In this document: positions 5,040 to 5,091 of the stretch, piece after piece
Position numbering within the stretch: the first letter of the stretch is position 1
Layout of the letters: each line of letters opens with the position of its first letter
Source of the DNA: Bacteroidales bacterium UBA1800
GTDB lineage: Bacteria > Bacteroidota > Bacteroidia > Bacteroidales > VadinHA17
Reading direction: 5' to 3'
NCBI GenBank assembly: GCA_002319915.1
Contig: DCFQ01000074.1
Coordinates: 1 to 5,091, forward strand
DNA: 5,091 bases
The notes under the pieces: model-generated
The model's input: the letters and a program-made list of their open reading frames with translations, nothing else
Told to the model about the DNA's origin: nothing
The model's database searches: none
Made by a program: the position numbers and the translations under genes

Positions 5040-5091
5040 TGTATACGCCTGCTTTAAAGACAAAATACACGAATGATATCGTACCTGCACT
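5039..5091 (+). CDS. rplE: 50S ribosomal protein L5 (uL5), N-terminal start only
   Basis: An ATG overlapping the rplX stop (TAATG) opens a frame that runs off the window after 17 full codons: MYTPALKTKYTNDIVPA, followed by a partial codon beginning CT. The pattern of a short start, then LKxxYxxxIVPAL, matches the N-terminus of bacterial L5, and rplE is the expected next gene after rplX. L5 binds 5S rRNA in the central protuberance and contacts P-site tRNA. The identity rests on a short peptide plus gene order. The one-base overlap leaves no intergenic space of the kind in which E. coli S8 binds to repress the spc operon. Confidence 0.9.
   Translation, partial: MYTPALKTKYTNDIVPA

Noticed and set aside
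1..5091. Possibility of an undescribed system, mobile element or inserted cargo gene
   Set aside because: The genes are contiguous, canonical in order and length, with gaps of at most 36 bases; there is no room for cargo and no sign of repeats or insertion ends.

Overview
The window is a stretch of the long ribosomal-protein gene cluster that corresponds to the S10 operon followed by the spc operon. All genes are on the plus strand. The 5' edge cuts into rplC (L3) and the 3' edge cuts into rplE (L5). Between them are eleven complete genes in the canonical bacterial order: rplD, rplW, rplB, rpsS, rplV, rpsC, rplP, rpmC, rpsQ, rplN and rplX. All reading frames are intact, with no frameshift, insertion, mobile element, RNA gene, repeat array or CRISPR.

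The organism is very probably a member of the Bacteroidota. Several protein signatures recalled from that phylum are present: the L2 block NPVDHPMGGGEG followed by ASGGHPRSR, the L4 segment QFLANQRQGTHKAK with GSIKNPLFRGGG, an L22 of 140 residues with the ANWQAKNE-like and APQGR blocks, and the L16 block GAPEGFVVPVTPGRI. Consistent with this, ten of the twelve start codons lack a Shine-Dalgarno-like motif at normal spacing. The L16 block leans toward a Bacteroidales-like lineage, but a placement below phylum is only a guess.

Layout: rplC end (1-195), rplD-rplW-rplB (195-1961), rpsS-rplV-rpsC (1971-3389), rplP-rpmC-rpsQ (3426-4330), then with only 2 bases between them the spc-type genes rplN-rplX-rplE (4333-5091). 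Gaps range from a 1-base overlap (rplC/rplD and rplX/rplE, both TAATG) to 36 bases (rpsC/rplP). No promoter or terminator can be seen at the S10/spc junction, so the two classical operons appear fused into one transcription unit. No stretch longer than 36 bases lacks a gene.

Functionally the genes supply core ribosome parts. L2, L3, L4, L14, L16, L22, L23, L24, L29 and L5 belong to the large subunit and cover the peptidyl-transferase surroundings, the exit tunnel, the tunnel mouth and the central protuberance. S3, S17 and S19 belong to the small subunit and cover mRNA entry, 16S folding and the head. I looked for an undescribed system and found none. The items below are lineage-type residue changes and translation-signal details of modest interest.
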